A model generated the notes under the pieces. It was not told the origin of the DNA, did no database searches, and saw only the letters and a program-made list of their open reading frames with translations. A DNA stretch of 64,000 nucleotides from an uncultured Bacilli bacterium (GTDB taxonomy: Bacteria; Bacillota_I; Bacilli_A; RF39; UBA660): the NCBI GenBank assembly GCA_949425635.1, contig CASPWD010000003.1, positions 1 to 64,000 on the forward strand. Reading direction: 5' to 3'. Numbering within the stretch: the first letter of the stretch is position 1; every line of letters begins with the position of its first letter. Positions 59,951 to 64,000 of this stretch are shown here, in pieces. Made by a program: the position numbers and the translations under genes.

Positions 59951-61583
59951 AGATATTAAGTTTGGTGATGATGCTCAAAAATCAATTATAAAAGGTATAA
60001 ATTCTGTTTCAAATATTGTAAAAACAACAATAGGACCAAAAGGTAGAAATGTTTTGATTAGAGAGAATGGAAGCATTCCAGTAATAACAAATGACGGTGT
60101 TACGATAGCAAAATCAATAAAATTAAAAGATAATACAGAGGATGCAGGAGCAGCACTAATAATATCTGCTGCAAATAAAACAAATATGGTAGCAGGAGAT
60201 GGAACAACAACTACAACTGTATTAGCATCTGAAATGATAAATAAGGGTTTTGAAACATTAAGTAACTTAAACTTAAATCCAGTACAAATACAAAAAGAAT
60301 TAAATAATATAGCAGAAGATATTAGTAATAAATTATTAGAAAGTGCTATTGAAGTTAAAGATGATGAATCAATTAAGAGAGTTGCAACTATTTCAAGTGG
60401 TAATGAGAAAACTGGCGAACTTATTGCAGATGCATTTAAACAAGCTGGTGAACATGGAACAGTAATTGTAGAAGATAGTAAAACTGGAATTACAGGTTTA
60501 ACTTCTGTAATGGGAATGAGATTACCAAATGGCTCTGTATCTCCATATTTATTAGAAAGAAGAACACTTGTATCAGAGATAGATGATGTTAGTGTTTTAA
60601 TATCAAAGGATAGACTAGATAATGTACCAGATTTATTACCTATATTAGATACTTGTAATAAAGAAGGCAGAAGATTGCTAATTATATGTGAAGATATAGA
60701 TGTTGAACCTTTAAATTTTATTGTAATGAATAAAGCTAATGGAGCATTAAATGTAAACATTATTAGACTTCCTGGATTTAATATGGACTTAAAAAATTCT
60801 ATGATAGATGATTTATGTATTGCAACAGGTTCCACAACAATTAGTAGAGAGGCAGGAAGACCTATTAAATCATTTAATTCTTCTTGGTTTGGTGAATTAA
60901 GTAGTGCAAAAATAGAATTAGATGAAACAATATTAAAATTTAAAGATGTAAATTCTTTTGGAGTTAATTTATTAGAAGATAGAACTGCAAGAGTTGAGGA
61001 ACTATTAGAACAGAAAAAGACTTTAGGTGTAGGTAAGGATACAACTCAATATGATAAAAGGATTGCCAATTTAGCTGGTGGAATATCTGTTATAGAAATA
61101 GGTGGAAATTCAGACGTGGAAATAAAAGATACTAAATTAAGAGTTGAAGATGCTTTAAATTCAGTCAAAGCAGCTATGGAAGAAGGAATTGTTGCAGGTG
61201 GTGGATATAGTTTATTAAAAGTTGCTAATGAAATATCAGAAGATTTATCAAACATGTCATTAGAAAAAGCAACAGCTTATACTATAATGCAAGAATCTTT
61301 AACCAAAGTTACACAACAAATTGCTAACAATGCTGGATTTGATGGTAAAGATGTGGTAATGAAATGTATTGAAATACAAAAAGGATTTAATGCTTTAACA
61401 AATGAATATGAAGATTTAATTGAAACTGGTGTTATAAATGCAGTAAAAGTTGATAGATATTGTGTTTTAAATGCTGCTAGTGTAGCAGGAACTATACTTA
61501 CTATGGGTGGTGCAATTATAGAGGAAAATGAAAAAGACCAAAATTTATTACAACTTATTCAACCAAATGTACCAATAATATAG
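59943..61583 (+). CDS. groL: GroEL-like chaperonin
   Basis: 546 residues, full length. Present are the apical and equatorial landmarks TTIGPKGRNVLI, NDGVTIAKSI, AGDGTTTTTVLA (ATP site, about 84-95), VEDALNSVKAAMEEGIVAGGG and the KVDRYCVLNAASVAGTIL segment near the end. The Gly-Gly-Met tail of bacterial GroEL is absent; it ends NVPII. It probably folds phage capsid or tail proteins with the GroES-like partner. GAAGGGAG precedes the ATG. Confidence 0.95.
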   Translation: MSKDIKFGDDAQKSIIKGINSVSNIVKTTIGPKGRNVLIRENGSIPVITNDGVTIAKSIKLKDNTEDAGAALIISAANKTNMVAGDGTTTTTVLASEMINKGFETLSNLNLNPVQIQKELNNIAEDISNKLLESAIEVKDDESIKRVATISSGNEKTGELIADAFKQAGEHGTVIVEDSKTGITGLTSVMGMRLPNGSVSPYLLERRTLVSEIDDVSVLISKDRLDNVPDLLPILDTCNKEGRRLLIICEDIDVEPLNFIVMNKANGALNVNIIRLPGFNMDLKNSMIDDLCIATGSTTISREAGRPIKSFNSSWFGELSSAKIELDETILKFKDVNSFGVNLLEDRTARVEELLEQKKTLGVGKDTTQYDKRIANLAGGISVIEIGGNSDVEIKDTKLRVEDALNSVKAAMEEGIVAGGGYSLLKVANEISEDLSNMSLEKATAYTIMQESLTKVTQQIANNAGFDGKDVVMKCIEIQKGFNALTNEYEDLIETGVINAVKVDRYCVLNAASVAGTILTMGGAIIEENEKDQNLLQLIQPNVPII

Positions 61584-61603
61584 TAATAAGGTGGTAGAAA
61601 ACC

Positions 61604-61780
61604 ATGAAATTGAATCAAAAATATTTAAGGTGTAAAAGATGTCATAGAAGGTTGAAAACAGAAGAGGCACAAAAAAGAGGGTATGGTTATCACTGTTTTC
61701 AACTATACCTTGAAGAGAGAAAGAAAAAGAGTAAAAATTTAATAGATATTGCAGAGGAAATGAAACAAGGTAATATCTAA
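61604..61780 (+). CDS. DUF6011-like small zinc protein
   Basis: 58 residues. The sequence LRCKRCHRRLKTEEAQKRGYGYHC fits the DUF6011-type zinc motif (two Cys, later Gly-x-x-Cys) found in phage and bacterial proteins. AAGGTGG precedes the ATG. Function unknown. Confidence 0.7.
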   Translation: MKLNQKYLRCKRCHRRLKTEEAQKRGYGYHCFQLYLEERKKKSKNLIDIAEEMKQGNI

Positions 61781-61794
61781 AATTGGAGTGAGAT

Positions 61795-62217
61795 ATGATG
61801 AAACAAAGTGATTTTGAAAAGAAATTAAATAAGGTACTTACAGAGGAAGAACATTATGTTCTTAATATCTTATTGCTATCATATCTAACCAATGATGAAA
61901 GTTATAAAGATATAGCAGAATTATGCTTTATGTTTGATGAATATTCTAATTTTAAAAAATTTATAAAATATTATGGTGGTAGAACTTTAAAGATACCAAC
62001 ACAAGAAGAGTTAAGACTTGCATTGAAACATTTACTATTATTCCAATATGTAAAAATAGATGGTGCAGATTTTGAAGATAGCTATAAAAGAGTTAAACTA
62101 AAAGAACTAAATATTAGTAAGGAAGATGCAAGTAATACTATTGAAAGATTTTACAATTACTTAAAGGAGAATGGAAATCAAGTATTTAGAGGTAGAAAAA
62201 GAAATAGATTATTTTAG
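61795..62217 (+). CDS. putative DNA-binding regulator with LF tail
   Basis: 140 residues; ATG at 61795 or 61798 after GGAGTGAG. Helical, with the stretch FIKYYGGRTLKIPTQEELRLALKHLLLFQ near 56-84, a pattern seen in small Gram-positive phage proteins and in HTH activators. The basic end RGRKRNRLF carries the shared LF tail. Likely DNA-bound; exact role unknown. Confidence 0.65.
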   Translation: MMKQSDFEKKLNKVLTEEEHYVLNILLLSYLTNDESYKDIAELCFMFDEYSNFKKFIKYYGGRTLKIPTQEELRLALKHLLLFQYVKIDGADFEDSYKRVKLKELNISKEDASNTIERFYNYLKENGNQVFRGRKRNRLF

Positions 62218-62226
62218 GGGGTATAT

Positions 62227-62589
62227 ATGAAAATAATAACAAAGCCTAAAGTATATTTATATCCTACTAGATACAGATATGATATTGTAAAGAATATATT
62301 TTGTTTAGATGAAAGTATTATTAAATATCTACAAGCAGATATTATAAGTCATAGGGTAGAAGTTAAATCTGATATGTTAAGTAAAAGAATTGAAGAAAGA
62401 ATATCTAAAATAAGTATAGACTATGACAATAAAGTAAATAAAATGCTAGATAGATTAATTATAAATAATGACCTTGAAAAATATTCTATTGAAAACTTAA
62501 ATAGATTAGTAACTTCTGTAATGAGAGTAACAAAATCATTAAGCAGTTCATTAACAAGTATAGTCATTGGTTTGGAGGATATAAAATAA
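62227..62589 (+). CDS. hypothetical helical protein
   Basis: Unrecognised 120-residue basic helical protein with GGGGGT before the ATG. The Leu/Ser-rich end (MRVTKSLSSSLTSIVIGLED) resembles the helical C-terminal domain of the next gene product, hinting at a shared fold. It overlaps the next start by one base. Confidence 0.6.
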   Translation: MKIITKPKVYLYPTRYRYDIVKNIFCLDESIIKYLQADIISHRVEVKSDMLSKRIEERISKISIDYDNKVNKMLDRLIINNDLEKYSIENLNRLVTSVMRVTKSLSSSLTSIVIGLEDIK

Positions 62590-63692
62590 TGATAGTATCA
62601 GCATTTGCAGGTGTAGGTAAAACTACACTTGCTAAAAAATATGGTAAAGATGTTATAGATTTAGAAAGTGGAAATTTTAAATGGTTAGAAAATGGAAATA
62701 CAGAGGCAACAAAAGGAGATAATAAAAGAACACAAAATCCAAAGTATCCTATAAACTATTTGGAAGCGATAAAGAAAGCAAATGCAGAATATAAAGTTGT
62801 TTTAATAAGTCAACATTCTATAATAAGAAAGTGTCTTGATGCTGTTAAATTAGATTATGTATTAGTTTATCCAAATATAGACATGAAAGATGAATTTATA
62901 CAAAGATATAAAAATAGAGGTAATAATGAGAATTTTATAAATCTTATTTTAAATAATTGGGATAGCTGGATATATGATTTAGATAATGTTCAAAATCATA
63001 CTAAAATAGTTTTGAATAAAGGTCAATATTTAACAGATTTTGTTGTAGAATTAGGACTTGAAGAAAAAGTTGAAGAATCTATTTCAGATGAAATTATTGA
63101 ACAAGTTACAGATGAAATTGTGGATAATGTGGATAACAATGTGGAAAACTTACCACAGATTTTAGGTAATAAAGATATAACTATTTCAGATATGATGGAT
63201 GATAAATTTTATATAGATGACCTTACTTTGAGGGAGTTTAAAGTAGTTGAAAATAAAGTAAGAGCAGGAATGCTAATACAAGCAAAAAATAGATTAACTC
63301 GAGTAGATAAACTTTTAAATACATTAAATACATTAGAAGATGAGTTGTTTAATAGAATTGAGGAAGATATATCAACGATGAGATTAGATAGAATTATGGA
63401 AACAACAAAATTTATCAGCACACTCATAAAAGATACTAATGATATGATAATGTCTGTTATAGGAAATCCAAAGCTACAAAATTTCTTTATCGTAGATAAC
63501 AGTAGTAATGTTACAGTTGAAGATACAAATGGATTAGATGTAGTTAAAAGAAAGAAAATTAGACACGCTGTTCAGGTAGTACTTGAAAATATAGATAAAG
63601 TTGAGAATGGAAATTTACAAGATATATCAAATCCAAATATTATAGTACAATCTAACAATCAAAAGGAGGATAATACAAATGTCAATACCTAA
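62589..63692 (+). CDS. P-loop nucleotide kinase-like protein with helical C-domain
   Basis: 367 residues. Walker A AFAGVGKTT lies at residues 5-13, with a kinase-like fold over about 170 residues (DVIDLESGNFKW, KVVLISQHSIIRKCL, YVLVYPN). An acidic linker (about 160-195) joins a second helical domain (200-330) ending PKLQNFFIVD. The C-terminal domain recalls proteins encoded near packaging genes in Gram-positive phages. Function of the fusion is unknown. GGAGGAT precedes the ATG. Confidence 0.7.
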   Translation: MIVSAFAGVGKTTLAKKYGKDVIDLESGNFKWLENGNTEATKGDNKRTQNPKYPINYLEAIKKANAEYKVVLISQHSIIRKCLDAVKLDYVLVYPNIDMKDEFIQRYKNRGNNENFINLILNNWDSWIYDLDNVQNHTKIVLNKGQYLTDFVVELGLEEKVEESISDEIIEQVTDEIVDNVDNNVENLPQILGNKDITISDMMDDKFYIDDLTLREFKVVENKVRAGMLIQAKNRLTRVDKLLNTLNTLEDELFNRIEEDISTMRLDRIMETTKFISTLIKDTNDMIMSVIGNPKLQNFFIVDNSSNVTVEDTNGLDVVKRKKIRHAVQVVLENIDKVENGNLQDISNPNIIVQSNNQKEDNTNVNT

Positions 63693-64000
63693 ACCATCTC
63701 AATATGAATGCGATAATATGCAAAATGGTGATATTGTAATGGTACAAAGAAGACCATTTTTATATAAGTGGTTTAGGAACACTTTTCAGAAAGATAAGAT
63801 AAAAATAAAAATAAGACCAGTATTAACCTCTGATGATAGGATTGAAGTATATCAAGAAGATTGCACATTGGTATTTAGCTGGGAGATAAATGGAAAAAGT
63901 GAATATAATGATGAAGTACCATATTATATAGGTTATAATGGTAGATTTTCTAAAAAAGTAAATAAGCTTCCAACATTACAAGTTGGAAGTGAAAATACTT
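63679..64000 (+). CDS. hypothetical protein, cut by window end
   Basis: Open from the ATG at 63679 (AAAAGGAGG upstream) to the end of the window, at least 107 residues. It starts MSIPKPSQYECDNM and is basic in the first 55 residues, then acidic and aromatic. It overlaps the previous gene by 14 bases. No family can be named from this part. Confidence 0.65.
   Translation, partial: MSIPKPSQYECDNMQNGDIVMVQRRPFLYKWFRNTFQKDKIKIKIRPVLTSDDRIEVYQEDCTLVFSWEINGKSEYNDEVPYYIGYNGRFSKKVNKLPTLQVGSENT

Noticed and set aside
59975-60835. 286-codon open frame on the minus strand opposite groL
   Set aside because: It mirrors the GroEL gene codon by codon, has no ribosome site and reads as a hydrophobic Ser/Ile-rich shadow; the plus-strand frame is a clear full-length chaperonin.
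1-64000. Alternative genetic code (TAG or TGA reassigned)
   Set aside because: TAA and TAG end most genes at expected lengths, and TGA ends several (58219, 59223, 46410), so the standard bacterial code fits.
1-64000. tRNA genes, CRISPR arrays and insertion sequences
   Set aside because: No cloverleaf with the conserved T-loop, no regular spaced repeats and no transposase-like gene were seen in the gaps.

Overview
This window is a 64 kb stretch of a large, strongly AT-rich contractile-tailed phage (myovirus). It carries a tail sheath and tube, a tape measure and a T4-type baseplate set. The host is probably an anaerobic low-GC Gram-positive bacterium such as a Clostridia-like gut Firmicute. 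The reasons are AGGAGG-type ribosome sites, near-perfect sigma-A promoters (TTGACA, 17 bases, TATAAT), an oxygen-sensitive class III ribonucleotide reductase as the only reductase seen, a SpoVG homologue, and many small families typical of Firmicutes phages. TAA and TAG dominate as stops, but TGA also ends genes, so the standard bacterial code applies. No terminase, portal, major capsid protein, DNA polymerase, tRNA or integrase gene is recognisable here.

Layout. 60-985 (minus): small early proteins. 1151-8180 (plus): a late operon opening with a structured RNA leader, then small virion candidates, sheath, tube and a tail chaperone that seems to need a +1 frameshift. 8193-9364 (minus): an early two-gene island inside the tail region. 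9508-20606 (plus): tape measure, a tail protein with about ten dockerin/EF-hand-like loops, and the baseplate including a spike with muramidase-like and M23 domains. 20780-27360 (plus): nucleotide module with NrdD, serine hydroxymethyltransferase, NrdG and ThyX, plus two tiny membrane proteins. 27402-33983 (minus): early genes, including an SF2 helicase fused to seven helix-turn-helix units. 34109-34987 (minus): a secreted papain-like protease. 35135-37804 (plus): tail fibre or adhesin. 37853-64000 (plus): replication and recombination genes, including a MazF-like toxin, 5'-3' exonuclease, DinG/XPD-type helicase, SbcD, SbcC, two paralogous methyltransferase-like proteins, dUTPase, GroES, SpoVG-like protein, GroEL and a P-loop protein.

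Control. Six near-identical sigma-A promoters all lie on the minus strand ahead of early units. Seven copies of a different motif, TAAAATATTAATGA, lie on the plus strand, mostly 43-65 bases before late genes, and look like a phage-specific promoter class. Strong hairpin terminators sit at convergent junctions. A weaker motif, AGATGTTATA, precedes four replication genes.

Best leads for something undescribed: (1) six proteins of the replication module end in a shared C-terminal LF tail resembling a sliding-clamp binding peptide; (2) two tandem paralogues join a conserved N-terminal domain, a zinc knuckle, a Ser/Thr-rich repeat linker and a methyltransferase domain, and sit between SbcD and SbcC; (3) the helicase with an HTH array; (4) the secreted papain-like protease; (5) the dockerin-like tail protein; (6) the multi-stem RNA leader at 1164-1353.
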